Position numbers and translations under genes: made by a program
Part shown: positions 55,009 through 64,000 of the stretch, piece after piece
Layout: each line of letters starts with the position of its first letter
Numbering within the stretch: position 1 is the first letter of the stretch
The notes under the pieces: generated by a model
The model's input: the letters and a program-made list of their open reading frames with translations, nothing else
Told to the model about the DNA's origin: nothing
Databases searched by the model: none
Assembly: GCF_018494085.1 (NCBI RefSeq)
Contig: NZ_JABBFP010000002.1
Location: forward strand, 519,858-583,857
From: Rosenbergiella collisarenosi
GTDB lineage: Bacteria > Pseudomonadota > Gammaproteobacteria > Enterobacterales > Enterobacteriaceae
Direction of reading: 5' to 3'
DNA: 64,000 nucleotides

Positions 55009-56157
55009 ATGGCTGACGAAGATAACGACGATAAAACACAAGAGCCCAGTAGTCGTCGCATAGAGAAAGCGCGCGAAGAGGGGGATATCCCTCGATCAAG
55101 GGAGTTGACCTCGATGCTACTTCTATTGGCGGGACTGTTGGCGCTGACGATCTATTTACCGCGGAGTTGGCAGGCCTTAGTGCGCCTCGTACATTACAGT
55201 TGGCAGTTTGATCTCGCGCAGCTCAATGCCTATCCGTTAGGCTCTTCTCCCTTGACGTTACTTCCTCGTAGTCTACAGCTCTTCCTACCGTTTGGGGGGA
55301 GTTTGTGGGGGGTAGCGATCCTCGCGAGTCTAGTGATCGGCGGGATAAACCTGAGTCCACAGGCCTTACAAGCTAAGTTCTCGCGGCTTAATCCACTCAC
55401 GGGGATGAAGAAGTTTTACAGTGCTCAGACGGGCGCCGAGTTACTCAAGTCATTATTAAAGGCCTGTATCGTGATAGCCATTTTACTGACGGTCTTATGG
55501 CATCAGCAACGTGAAACACTGGGTCTCCTCCATCAACCTTTACTGCCAGCGTTGAAGCAGGGTGGAAAAGGATTAGTCGTGATTTGGTTATGGGTGGTTC
55601 TTGGGTTAACGCCAATGGTCGCTTTTGATGTGTTTTGGCAGCTCTATAGCTACCACAAGAAATTGCGTATGACACGTCAAGAGATCCGTGATGAGTATAA
55701 ACAACAGGAGGGGGATCCTCACCTTAAGGGCCGCATTCGTCAACAGATGCGCGCCGTGGCACGACAACGCATGATGGCAAATGTCCCACGTGCCGACGTC
55801 GTACTGACTAACCCTACCCACTTTGCGGTCGCCTTGCTCTATCAAGAGGGCAAGATGCAAGCTCCGCAGGTGGTCGCCAAAGGACGGGGGGAGATAGCCA
55901 CGAAGATTCGCCACCTTGCCCATGAACATCGTATCCCCACGCTTGAGGCTCCGCCGCTTGCCCGAGCATTATGGCGGCATACCGAGGTGGGTGATCCCAT
56001 CCCAGGGGCACTTTACACGGCAGTTGCCCAAGTATTGGCATGGGTCTGGCAGATTCGCCGCTGGCGTAAAGTGGGAGGACCTAAACCCGATAGGCCCCAG
56101 CCAGTACCGATACCCACCGAGATGATCTTTGACCTAGAGAAGTATGATGATGAATAA
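55009..56157 (+). CDS. flhB: Flagellar export switch protein FlhB
   Basis: ATG 55009 (AGGAG 6 bases upstream) gives 382 aa, the E. coli length; a GTG stands one codon earlier. Four membrane helices are followed by a cytoplasmic domain with the self-cleaving NPTH motif (VVLTNPTHFAVALLYQ). Cleavage there and FliK action switch export from hook to filament substrates. It overlaps flhA by 14 bp. Confidence 0.97.
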   Translation: MADEDNDDKTQEPSSRRIEKAREEGDIPRSRELTSMLLLLAGLLALTIYLPRSWQALVRLVHYSWQFDLAQLNAYPLGSSPLTLLPRSLQLFLPFGGSLWGVAILASLVIGGINLSPQALQAKFSRLNPLTGMKKFYSAQTGAELLKSLLKACIVIAILLTVLWHQQRETLGLLHQPLLPALKQGGKGLVVIWLWVVLGLTPMVAFDVFWQLYSYHKKLRMTRQEIRDEYKQQEGDPHLKGRIRQQMRAVARQRMMANVPRADVVLTNPTHFAVALLYQEGKMQAPQVVAKGRGEIATKIRHLAHEHRIPTLEAPPLARALWRHTEVGDPIPGALYTAVAQVLAWVWQIRRWRKVGGPKPDRPQPVPIPTEMIFDLEKYDDE

Positions 56158-58225
56158 GTTATCTATGCGTTTACGCCTGCCTAGCCGTTGGCAAGATATT
56201 GATTGGCAAATCTTAGCGGGTCCAATCCTTATTTTATTGATTTTAGCGATGATGGTCCTACCGCTTCCCGCAGTGTTACTGGACCTATTTTTTACTTTCA
56301 ATATTGCCTTATCGATAATGGTTTTGTTGGTGGCTATGTTCACGCGCAGGACGCTAGAGTTTGCTGCCTTTCCTACGATTCTGCTATTTGCCACGTTATT
56401 ACGCTTAGCGTTAAATATTGCGTCGACAAGGATTATTTTGTTGCAGGGGCACAGCGGAGAGGCTGCGGCAGGACAGGTCATCGAGGCCTTCGGCCATTTT
56501 TTAGTCGGGGGCAATTTTGCTATCGGCATCGTGGTATTTATTATTCTTATCGTCATTAACTTTATGGTCATCACCAAAGGGGCAGGACGGATCGCAGAGG
56601 TCGGTGCACGCTTTGTCTTAGACGGGATGCCAGGTAAACAGATGGCGATCGATGCGGACTTAAATGCTGGCGTGATCGGGGAAGAGCAGGCTAAACAGCG
56701 CCGCCAAGAGGTGACGCAAGAGGCAGACTTCTATGGTTCCATGGACGGTGCCAGTAAGTTTGTACGTGGTGACGCGATCGCCGGGATCATCATTATGGTG
56801 ATTAATATTGTCGGTGGTCTGTTGGTGGGGGTGGTGCAACACGATCTCTCGGTGGGTCAGGCCGCACATACTTATACGCTATTAACGATCGGTGATGGTT
56901 TGGTTGCACAGATCCCGGCACTCGTGATTTCGACGGCAGCAGGGGTCATTGTTACGCGCGTTAGCAATGATAGCAACGTCAGTGAACAGATGGTCAGCCA
57001 GCTATTTAGTCGCCCGCAGGTGATGGTCTTGAGTGCGGCGGTACTCGGATTACTCGGCCTAGTCCCGGGCATGCCTAACGGAGTTTTTCTCTTATTTACA
57101 GCATTACTGCTAGGCGTTGCCTGGTGGGTGAAAGGAAAGGAGGCCAGTCAGGATGGGGAGGAAGCGGCCACGCTATTACCCGAACAGACGCAGCCATTAG
57201 AGGCCAGTTGGCAGGATGTTGTCATTGAAGATGCGCTCGCGATGGAGGTCGGCTATCGGCTTATCCCTTTGGTCGATGAATTACAGCAAGGCGAATTACC
57301 TGGTCGTATTCGAGGAATTCGTAAGAAGTTCGCGACCACGATGGGTTTTTTACCGCCTGGTATCCATATTTCCGATAACTTATCGTTAACCCCAGCGCAC
57401 TATCGTATTTTATTGAAGGGGGTCACTATCGGCGATGGCGACGTATGGCCGGGGCGGTGGCTAGCCATCAATCCAGGCAACGCTCACACCGATCTTCCCG
57501 GTGAGGCGACGCGTGATCCGGCCTTTGGTTTACCGGCAGTATGGATCGATAGCGCCTTGAAGGAGCAAGCCCAAGCCCTCGGCTTTACGGTGGTGGAGGC
57601 CAGTACGGTGATTGCCACACACCTTAACCACCTCCTAAGTCATCATGCGAGCGAGTTATTCGGTCGGTTGGAAGCGCAACAGCTAATCGATCATGTCGCG
57701 AAAACGCTCCCTGCACTGACTGACGGGATTATCCCTGAGTTACTTTCTCTGACAACCGTCCATAAGGTGTTGCAGAATTTATTATCCGAGCAGGTATCTA
57801 TCCGTGATATGCGTACGATTTTGGAAACGCTCACCGAGCAGGCTAGCCTCACCCAAAATAGCATGGAATTAACGAGTAGCGTGCGCGTTGCTTTAGGGCG
57901 AGCCATCACTCAGCAGTGGTTCAATGACGATGAGATTATCCAAGTCATCGGTCTCTCGCCAGCGTTAGAAGGACTGCTACAGCAGGTAATGCGTAGCGGT
58001 GGTGGCCTTGAGCCGGGGTTAGCCGAACAATTAGTCGAGCAGGCAGGGGCAGCCATTGATCAGCAGGAGGCATTAGGAATCACCCCTGTATTACTGGTTG
58101 ATGGTGCACTACGTTTGCTGCTAGCTCGTTACCTACGCCGCCACTATCGACAGTTGGTCGTCATGTCGACCGTCGAGTTAGTGAGTGATAGGCCTATTCG
58201 CCAGACGGCGACGCTGGGGGAGTAA
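56144..58225 (+). CDS. flhA: Flagellar export gate protein FlhA
   Basis: The 693-aa product (692 in E. coli) has eight membrane helices and the FHIPEP-family loop RIAEVGARFVLDGMPGKQMA with IDADLNAG, followed by a large cytoplasmic domain (about 330-690) that docks export chaperones. It uses proton motive force for flagellar protein export. Three ATG codons stand in tandem at the start. Confidence 0.97.
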   Translation: MMMNKLSMRLRLPSRWQDIDWQILAGPILILLILAMMVLPLPAVLLDLFFTFNIALSIMVLLVAMFTRRTLEFAAFPTILLFATLLRLALNIASTRIILLQGHSGEAAAGQVIEAFGHFLVGGNFAIGIVVFIILIVINFMVITKGAGRIAEVGARFVLDGMPGKQMAIDADLNAGVIGEEQAKQRRQEVTQEADFYGSMDGASKFVRGDAIAGIIIMVINIVGGLLVGVVQHDLSVGQAAHTYTLLTIGDGLVAQIPALVISTAAGVIVTRVSNDSNVSEQMVSQLFSRPQVMVLSAAVLGLLGLVPGMPNGVFLLFTALLLGVAWWVKGKEASQDGEEAATLLPEQTQPLEASWQDVVIEDALAMEVGYRLIPLVDELQQGELPGRIRGIRKKFATTMGFLPPGIHISDNLSLTPAHYRILLKGVTIGDGDVWPGRWLAINPGNAHTDLPGEATRDPAFGLPAVWIDSALKEQAQALGFTVVEASTVIATHLNHLLSHHASELFGRLEAQQLIDHVAKTLPALTDGIIPELLSLTTVHKVLQNLLSEQVSIRDMRTILETLTEQASLTQNSMELTSSVRVALGRAITQQWFNDDEIIQVIGLSPALEGLLQQVMRSGGGLEPGLAEQLVEQAGAAIDQQEALGITPVLLVDGALRLLLARYLRRHYRQLVVMSTVELVSDRPIRQTATLGE

Positions 58226-58226
58226 A

Positions 58227-58637
58227 ATGTGGCGACACCTCGCATTCGCGTTAGCCATATTGGCAGGAATACAGGATGCTCAGGCCACCATCGTGAGTGC
58301 ATCACTGAGTCACGCAGGGCAAGCGTTGACGCGAAAAGGGCAATGGTATCGTTTTGGGCTGGGCCATTTACCTCAAGACTCTCGCGGTCAAGTGACGGGG
58401 CTGAGTTGGCAGATTAACAGCCTCACCCCCTGGCCCCAGCTACCGTTACTACTACTATGTCACGATAGCGACTGCCGTCGTTTGGACTCGGTGGCAGGCC
58501 GTAGCCGCCATTTCGCTACACAGACCAGCCGAGGAGAGTGGTCAGTCTTTATTGCGCTGGCGGGTGCGGGGACACAGCAACCGTCTTTACGAGTCACGGG
58601 CATAAGCCTAACGGTGGATGTACGTAGTGGGAGATAG
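58227..58637 (+). CDS. flhE: Flagellar protein FlhE
   Basis: ATG 58227 was chosen (GGGGGAG upstream), one base after the flhA stop; it gives 136 aa (130 in E. coli) with a signal peptide (HLAFALAILAGIQDAQA). The mature protein shows KGQWYRFGLGHLP and LLLLCHDSDCRRLDSVAG with the paired Cys of FlhE. FlhE is a periplasmic protein thought to limit proton leak through the export gate and to affect swarming. Confidence 0.93.
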   Translation: MWRHLAFALAILAGIQDAQATIVSASLSHAGQALTRKGQWYRFGLGHLPQDSRGQVTGLSWQINSLTPWPQLPLLLLCHDSDCRRLDSVAGRSRHFATQTSRGEWSVFIALAGAGTQQPSLRVTGISLTVDVRSGR

Positions 58638-59792
58638 AGGTTGAGGCCGTTTGATTGTCCTAAAGAGAGTGAATCCAGTCATTCTCTATTGAGCCGAACC
58701 AAAGGTCTGTAGGCCGATTTTTTTTCAAACAGTTTACGACTTTCTTGAGTGACCTTTACCGTAGCGACTATCACCTAGAAAAAAGTCTTACAAATTATTC
58801 CACATTAGTAGCACTAGGCACTTTCCCGACTAGGGGGATTAATAAGTAAGCCTAAACGTCTTGCACGTTCCCTCCCAAATATTACAAGTATTAATCTTCC
58901 TAATGGAGTATAAAAAATTATAATAATCGATAAGTATATTAATAAAATATGATTTTGGTCTAATTTTTTCAGAGGAAAAGTCTGCTTGACCACACTAATC
59001 CTAAACATAACTAATACTATTATTCGGTTTTAACTCCATTCAAGTTCCTTATAGGAAACATCGGAGGTATAACTATAGATTATGCCACCACATGCCAATC
59101 TTATTTATCAATAGAAAATAACTTATCTCATTTTATAACATAGACTCTGTTTTTACGACTTCTTAATATGAATATTTTATCGATAAGGCCCCCATTAGGG
59201 CTTGATTGAGAGTGTCTGTCACAGTCCGATTTTATTCTTTTAGTACATAAAAGGATGAGTGATCAAAAATGGAACAACTTTAATCGTGATGAAAATAAAC
59301 ATATGATCAATTAATGATCACTCGATAGGTCGGCCGTTACGGCATTAGATGGCCTTTTTTAAACGGAAAACATAACTAGTTAAGCTACTCTAGAATCGAT
59401 AAATATAATTTAAATATATGAATTTAAGGGGTTTTATACTGTTATCGGGTTAGCAGTCAGATCATGGAAATACTTTTAATTTCATAATGAATTTAATTTA
59501 AGTAATTGATTTTTAACAAAAAATAAATTTTTTCTTAGCATGTGTTTTACTGGTGATAGTAATCTTTGCAGTAATAAGAGTTAAACGCTTAATGAACGAT
59601 TTTGGATAAACTAATAAAAAATTCATCAAAATTTTAATTGCATTATCAGTTTCATTTAACTATTTTCTTAGGGTATAAATTTCACTAGGAATATTCCTAA
59701 CAAAGTATTTCTCCCCATTTACAAGTGGGGAAAGGTATTTGTGTATAGCAAAAATAAAAAATAATAACTTTCACCGCATCGAGGTTAATTCC
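58638..59792. other. AT-rich 1.15-kb intergenic region before the adhesin gene
   Basis: No convincing gene is seen. A T8 run near 58717-58725 behind a weak stem (GCC...GGC, inner ACC/GGT) may end the flhA-flhE transcript. From about 58800 to 59770 the DNA is strongly AT-rich with poly-A/T tracts, the kind of DNA bound by H-NS. Such a long leader suggests complex regulation of the adhesin that follows. Confidence 0.55.
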
Positions 59793-62700
59793 ATGATCAA
59801 TATAGTTGCTTTATCGAAAGATAAGGGAAGTAGTTACACTGTACACTCTCCCGTCGTTACGCTTGATTCAGCTTCTATATTGAAAATATCGGTGAGTCGT
59901 GAGGAAATTCGAAGTTTTACACGGATTAACAACGATTTAATAATCGAACTCACCGATCATGAAAAAATAACCATCAAAAACTTCTTTTCCGTAGATTCTA
60001 ACGGACAACATAATGTTTTGGTTTTAGAAGACCCCCACAATGGAGCCTTATGGTGGCTCGAAAACCCAGGTACTGATGCGGCTAAATATACTTCGATCGA
60101 TTCGTTAACCGACGTCGGTGAACATGCTGTAAACAGCGCACATACTGGTGCTTGGGTGACGGCTGGGGCCGCTCTACTTGGTATCGGTGCCATGTTATTA
60201 GGCTCGTCAAACGCCCATCATAGCGACTCAAGAAGCGATAATACCGAATCTAATTCTGGCATTAACGACACCCCACCCGCAGAGACCGACGGCGATACCA
60301 GTTCAGGCAACCCCTCCAGTTCAAACGACGGTTCGCACTCCGGTTCCAATAGTGACTCCGACTCCGACTCTGACAGTGATTCAGATTCAGACAGTGATTC
60401 CGATTCTGATAGCGACTCGGACTCTGACAGTGATTCCGACTCTGACAGTGACTCTGATTCCGACAGTGACTCAGATTCTGATAGCGACTCGGACTCTGAC
60501 AGCGATTCCGACTCTGACAGTGACTCGGATTCCGACAGTGATTCAGATTCTGATAGTGACTCGGATTCTGATAGCGACTCGGACTCTGACAGCGATTCAG
60601 ATTCTGATAGTGATTCCGATCAGCTCTCTCATCCAACCGATCTGGCCATATCTCATGACGGTATAACCCTAACTGGTCAAGGAGAGGCTGGGACAAAAGT
60701 GGTTGTCACTAATGATTCAGGTGAAACCATAGGTACAGGTATTGTTGAAGCTAGCGGTTCTTTTACTGTTACGTTGAATTCACCTCAAACTAATGGTCAA
60801 GTTCTAGATGTCACGCTGACAAACGATCTAGGAGTTGTTTCACCTACATCAAATATTAAAGCTCCAGACACCACCGCTCCTGCTGCACCGACTGATGTTG
60901 TTGTCAGTGATGACGGTGTGACAGTGACCGGTAAGGCGGAAGCGGGCTCAACGGTTGCTATCAAGGATGCCAACGGCACAACTCTCGGTAGTGCAACGGT
61001 AGGCGCAGATGGTTCATTCACTGCGACCCTAAGCCCGGCACAAACCAACGGCCAGACCTTAAGTGTCACGGCTACTGATGCCGCGGGTAACCCGTCTTCA
61101 GTCGTCACGACTACAGCGCCAGATACGACAGCACCTGCCGCGCCGACTAATGTTGTTGTCAGCGATGACGGTGTAACGGTAATCGGTAAGGCCGAAGCGG
61201 GCTCCACGGTTGCAATCAAAGATGCCGATGGCAACACGTTAGGCAGTGCAACAGTCGCTACTGACGGAACGTTCACTGCGACCCTAAGTCCTTCACAAAC
61301 TAATGGTCAAAGCTTAAGTGTGACCTCGACTGACACTGCAGGGAATGCTTCAACCCCAGTAACTGTTGTAGCTAAAGATACGACAGCACCTTCCGCGCCG
61401 ACTGATGTTCAAGTGAGTGGTGATGGTGAAACAGTAACTGGTAAGGCGGAAGCAGGCTCAACGGTTGCTATCAAGGATGCCGCTGGTAATACGCTCGGTA
61501 GTGCAACGGTAGCCGCAGATGGTTTATTCACTGCGACCTTAAGCCCGGCACAGACAAATGGTCAAACGCTAAGCGTTACGGCTACTGATACCGCGGGTAA
61601 CCCGTCTTCAGTCGCTACGACTACAGCACCAGATACCACAGCGTCAGCCGCACCAACTGATGTTGTTGTCAGCGATGACGGTGTGACAGTGACCGGCAAA
61701 GCCGAAGCGGGCTCAGCGGTTGCTATCAAAGATGCCGCTGGCAACACGTTAGGCAGTGCAACGGTAGCCGCTGACGGGACATTCACTGCGACCTTAAGCC
61801 CGGCACAAACTAATGGTCAAGCTCTCAGCGTTATTTCGACTGACCCTGCCGGGAATGCTTCGACCCCAGCAACAGTGGTAGCTAAAGATACCACTGCGCC
61901 AGCCGCACCGACTGGTGTACAAGTGAGTGGTGATGGTGAGACGGTCACCGGTAAGGCTGAAGCAGGTTCAAAAGTTACTATCAAAGATGCTGATGGCACT
62001 ACTATTGGTAATACGACGGTAGGCTCAGATGGTTCATTCACTGCGACCTTAAGCCCTGCACAGACAAATGGCCAAACTTTAAGTGTGATTTCTACTGATA
62101 CCGCGGGGAATGCTTCAACCCCAGTAACTGTGGTAGCTAAAGATACGACAGCACCAGCCGCGCCGACTGATGTTGTTGTCAGCGATGATGGTGTGACAGT
62201 GACCGGTAAAGCGGAAGCGGGCTCCACAGTTGCTATCAAGGATGCCGCTGGCATTACACTCGGTAGTGTAAAGGTAGCTGCTGACGGGTCGTTCACTGCG
62301 ACCTTAAGCCCGGCACAAACTAATGGTCAGACGCTAAGCGTTACGGCAACGGATGCGGCGAACAACCCGTCTTCAGTCGCCACGACTACAGCACCAGATA
62401 CGACAGCACCTGCCGCGCCGACTGTTGTTCAAGTGAGTGGTGATGGTGAGACGGTAACCGGAAAGGCAGAAGCGGGCTCCACAGTTACTATTAAAAATAC
62501 CGATGGCACAACTCTCGGTAGTGCAAAGGTAGGCGCAGACGGTTCATTCACTGCGACCTTAAGCCCGGCACAAACTAATGGTCAAGCTCTCAGCGTTATT
62601 TCGACTGACCCTGCCGGGAACGCTTCAACGCCAGTCACTGTGGCTGCTCACGATACGACCGCGCCAGCTCAACCGAACGATGTTCAAGTGAGTAGTGATG

Positions 62701-64000
62701 GTGAAACGGTGACCGGTAAAGCCGAAGCAGGCTCCACAGTCGCTATCAAAGATGCCGATGGAAATACTCTCGGCAGTGCAACAGTCGCTGCTGACGGAAC
62801 GTTTACTGCGACCTTAAGCCCAGCACAGACAAATGGTCAAGCCTTAAGTGTGATCTCTACTGATAACGCGGGGAATACCTCAACACCAGTAACCGTAATC
62901 GCCCAAGATACAACCGCTCCGGCACAACCGAGCGATGTTCAGCTTAATGACACTGGGACCACGATCACCGGTAAAGGTGAAGTTGGCTCAGCGGTCATTG
63001 TTAACGATGCGAACGGTAAAGAGCTAGGTTCAGGTAGCGTCGGTAGTGATGGAACTTTCTCAATCAGCTTAACTAGGCCGCAAACTAATGGGGAAACTTT
63101 GGATGTTATTTCGATAGATAGCGCGAAAAATAGCTCCACACCAGTGACAGTCACTGCGTTGGATACGACTGCTCCTATTAAGCCAAGCGATGTTCGATTA
63201 GATGATGCGGGTACGACTGTTAGCGGTAAGGGTGAAGTCGGTTCCATTATTACGATCACTAATGAAAGTGGTAAAGAGATCGGTTCAGGTATTGTTGCCT
63301 CTGATGGGACTTTCTCAATTATTTTGACTAAGCCGCAGACTAACGGCGAAACTTTGGATGTTATTTCGATAGATAGCGCGAAAAATAGCTCCATGCCAGC
63401 TGTTGTTACGGCAAAAGATACAAGTGCACCAAAAGAACCAACCGACCTGCTGATCGATGAGTCTACTTCAATATTGTCAGGTAAGGGTGAAGTAGGGACT
63501 ACAGTTAAGGTTTATGACAGCAATGGTAATGTGGTTACAAGTGGATTGGTTGATGAAAATGGAATTTTCCAGGTTAAATTACCGGATAGCTTATCAGTAA
63601 ACCAAAACCTATCAGTATCTTTGACTGATTCTTTAGATAATGAGTCAGATAGAGGTTCTATCTATTACTTCGACGACACTGATTCGGATTCTGACAGCGA
63701 TTCAGACTCTGACAGCGATTCGGATTCCGATAGTGATTCAGACTCCGACAGTGACTCCGATTCAGATAGTGATTCCGATTCGGATAGTGACTCTGATTCC
63801 GACTCAGACAGCGACTCTGATTCGGATAGTGACTCCGACTCTGACAGCGACTCTGATTCCGATAGCGATTCAGACTCTGACAGTGACTCCGATTCAGATA
63901 GCGACTCAGATTCTGATAGTGACTCGGACTCAGATAGCGACTCCGACAGCGACTCGGACTCCGACAGCGATTCGGATTCTGACAGCGATTCCGACTCTGA
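59793..64000 (+). CDS. Giant Bap-like adhesin with Ser-Asp and Ig-like repeats, 5' part (continues past window)
   Basis: The frame is open for 1402 codons and runs off the edge. Residues about 1-140 form a prefix like that of BapA/Bap/LapF-type proteins: [20 protein letters not shown], beta-rich [25 protein letters not shown], then a hydrophobic Gly/Ala stretch [15 protein letters not shown] (121-135). Such proteins lack a Sec signal and leave by type I secretion using a C-terminal signal. Then follow a linker, Ser-Asp block 1 (187-275), twelve 85-aa Ig-like units (274-1293) and Ser-Asp block 2 (from 1297 on). A role in surface attachment or biofilm is inferred. GAGG lies 8 bases before ATG. 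Its secretion genes must be outside the window. Confidence 0.9.
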   Translation, partial: MINIVALSKDKGSSYTVHSPVVTLDSASILKISVSREEIRSFTRINNDLIIELTDHEKITIKNFFSVDSNGQHNVLVLEDPHNGALWWLENPGTDAAKYTSIDSLTDVGEHAVNSAHTGAWVTAGAALLGIGAMLLGSSNAHHSDSRSDNTESNSGINDTPPAETDGDTSSGNPSSSNDGSHSGSNSDSDSDSDSDSDSDSDSDSDSDSDSDSDSDSDSDSDSDSDSDSDSDSDSDSDSDSDSDSDSDSDSDSDSDSDSDSDSDSDSDSDSDSDSDQLSHPTDLAISHDGITLTGQGEAGTKVVVTNDSGETIGTGIVEASGSFTVTLNSPQTNGQVLDVTLTNDLGVVSPTSNIKAPDTTAPAAPTDVVVSDDGVTVTGKAEAGSTVAIKDANGTTLGSATVGADGSFTATLSPAQTNGQTLSVTATDAAGNPSSVVTTTAPDTTAPAAPTNVVVSDDGVTVIGKAEAGSTVAIKDADGNTLGSATVATDGTFTATLSPSQTNGQSLSVTSTDTAGNASTPVTVVAKDTTAPSAPTDVQVSGDGETVTGKAEAGSTVAIKDAAGNTLGSATVAADGLFTATLSPAQTNGQTLSVTATDTAGNPSSVATTTAPDTTASAAPTDVVVSDDGVTVTGKAEAGSAVAIKDAAGNTLGSATVAADGTFTATLSPAQTNGQALSVISTDPAGNASTPATVVAKDTTAPAAPTGVQVSGDGETVTGKAEAGSKVTIKDADGTTIGNTTVGSDGSFTATLSPAQTNGQTLSVISTDTAGNASTPVTVVAKDTTAPAAPTDVVVSDDGVTVTGKAEAGSTVAIKDAAGITLGSVKVAADGSFTATLSPAQTNGQTLSVTATDAANNPSSVATTTAPDTTAPAAPTVVQVSGDGETVTGKAEAGSTVTIKNTDGTTLGSAKVGADGSFTATLSPAQTNGQALSVISTDPAGNASTPVTVAAHDTTAPAQPNDVQVSSDGETVTGKAEAGSTVAIKDADGNTLGSATVAADGTFTATLSPAQTNGQALSVISTDNAGNTSTPVTVIAQDTTAPAQPSDVQLNDTGTTITGKGEVGSAVIVNDANGKELGSGSVGSDGTFSISLTRPQTNGETLDVISIDSAKNSSTPVTVTALDTTAPIKPSDVRLDDAGTTVSGKGEVGSIITITNESGKEIGSGIVASDGTFSIILTKPQTNGETLDVISIDSAKNSSMPAVVTAKDTSAPKEPTDLLIDESTSILSGKGEVGTTVKVYDSNGNVVTSGLVDENGIFQVKLPDSLSVNQNLSVSLTDSLDNESDRGSIYYFDDTDSDSDSDSDSDSDSDSDSDSDSDSDSDSDSDSDSDSDSDSDSDSDSDSDSDSDSDSDSDSDSDSDSDSDSDSDSDSDSDSDSDSDSDSDSDSDSDSDSDSDSDSDS
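60351..60617 (+). repeat. Ser-Asp repeat block 1
   Basis: 89 codons of strictly alternating Ser-Asp. Nucleotide unit is mainly 18 bp, GAY-TCN-GAY-TCN-GAY-AGY: every third serine uses AGY, the rest TCN. It forms a very acidic, flexible linker between the prefix and the Ig-like array. Confidence 0.95.
60612..63671 (+). repeat. Twelve tandem 255-bp Ig-like units
   Basis: Units start at 60612, 60867, 61122, 61377, 61632, 61887, 62142, 62397, 62652, 62907, 63162 and 63417, exactly 255 bp each without an indel. Consensus start [11 protein letters not shown], then [26 protein letters not shown] and STDxAGN. Units 2-9 are close copies; units 1, 10, 11 and 12 diverge. The fold is typical of bacterial Ig-like (Big) domains. 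Confidence 0.95.
63681..64000 (+). repeat. Ser-Asp repeat block 2 (continues past window)
   Basis: Over 105 codons of alternating Asp-Ser immediately after the last Ig-like unit, using the same AGY-every-third-serine pattern with a few breaks (for example near 63795 and 63945), and still running at the window edge. Confidence 0.95.

Noticed and set aside
58814..59008. 64-aa minus-strand ORF with a hydrophobic middle
   Set aside because: Composition follows the AT-rich DNA, there is no ribosome site and no family resemblance.
59325..59362. GGCC...GGCC followed by T6 as a terminator or sRNA end
   Set aside because: Only a 4-bp self-complementary stem; no upstream transcript could be proposed.
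60351..60617. Regular repeat that might be taken for a CRISPR array
   Set aside because: Units are 6-18 bp, coding in frame for Ser-Asp, with no unique spacers and no cas genes.
60262..60696. Antisense and shifted frames across Ser-Asp block 1 (Asn/His/Cys/Gln-rich and Ile/Thr-rich products)
   Set aside because: Pure by-products of the GAY-TCN/AGY repeat read in other frames.
60797..63394. Several minus-strand ORFs of 70-160 codons inside the adhesin repeats
   Set aside because: They repeat the same 255-bp period and Val/Ala/Thr-rich wording as the antisense of the Ig-like units, have no ribosome sites and are explained by the codon pattern of the sense gene.

Overview
The window is chromosomal DNA of a motile, peritrichous-type enterobacterium (order Enterobacterales). 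The flagellar, chemotaxis, putAP, efeUOB, umuDC, otsBA, yedD, leuE and yoaK genes all resemble Escherichia/Salmonella genes. The mid-range GC content, the SfnB-like and DUF6388 genes and the Bap-type adhesin would fit a plant-, nectar- or insect-associated member of the Erwiniaceae, but this is inference and the genus cannot be fixed from the sequence alone.

Layout. (1) 1-9.4 kb: the flagellar basal-body and export operons fliF-G-H-I-J-K and fliL-M-N-O-P (minus strand; fliP runs off the left edge), with fliE divergent. (2) 9.4-17.7 kb: an accessory region with low gene density. It holds an orphan lipoprotein, an SfnB-like flavin oxidoreductase, a LysR regulator facing a wrecked MFS transporter, an aldo/keto reductase, a YfdC-type FNT channel, two small proteins that fall below usual ORF length cut-offs (57 aa, and a 32-aa YoaK) and a likely small RNA. 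(3) 17.7-25.4 kb: ggt, leuE, a DUF6388 gene, yedD, then fliT-S-D, fliC and fliA. (4) 25.4-35.3 kb: divergent putA/putP around clustered PutA-type operator motifs, then efeB-efeO-efeU. (5) 35.3-44.2 kb: two broken genes, phoH with a distant Pho box, an acetyltransferase, a nitronate monooxygenase, umuDC with a LexA box, tRNA-Ser(GGA), msrA and otsBA. (6) 44.2-58.6 kb: flhDC, motAB, cheA, cheW, one chemoreceptor, cheR, cheB, cheY, cheZ, flhB, flhA, flhE. (7) 58.6-64 kb: a long AT-rich intergenic region, then the 5' part of a very large Bap-like adhesin that runs off the right edge.

How the genes work together. FlhDC (class 1) should switch on the fli and flh basal-body and export genes (class 2) and the sigma factor FliA. 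FliA then drives the class 3 genes. Near-consensus sigma-28 promoters are readable before fliC, fliD, the chemoreceptor and, buried in the 3' end of flhC, motA. The flagellar genes lie in three blocks separated by core-metabolism and accessory genes.

Points of most interest. The adhesin has a Bap-type N-terminal prefix, then a Ser-Asp block, twelve Ig-like units of exactly 255 bp, and a second Ser-Asp block. A run of nine G sits in the flhD-flhC junction, exactly where the flhC ribosome-binding site must be. A Pho box lies about 350 bp upstream of phoH with a translatable 53-aa leader ORF between. A compact candidate sRNA lies near 17.15 kb. EfeU carries a roughly 230-residue C-terminal extension. 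Three broken genes show ongoing gene loss.
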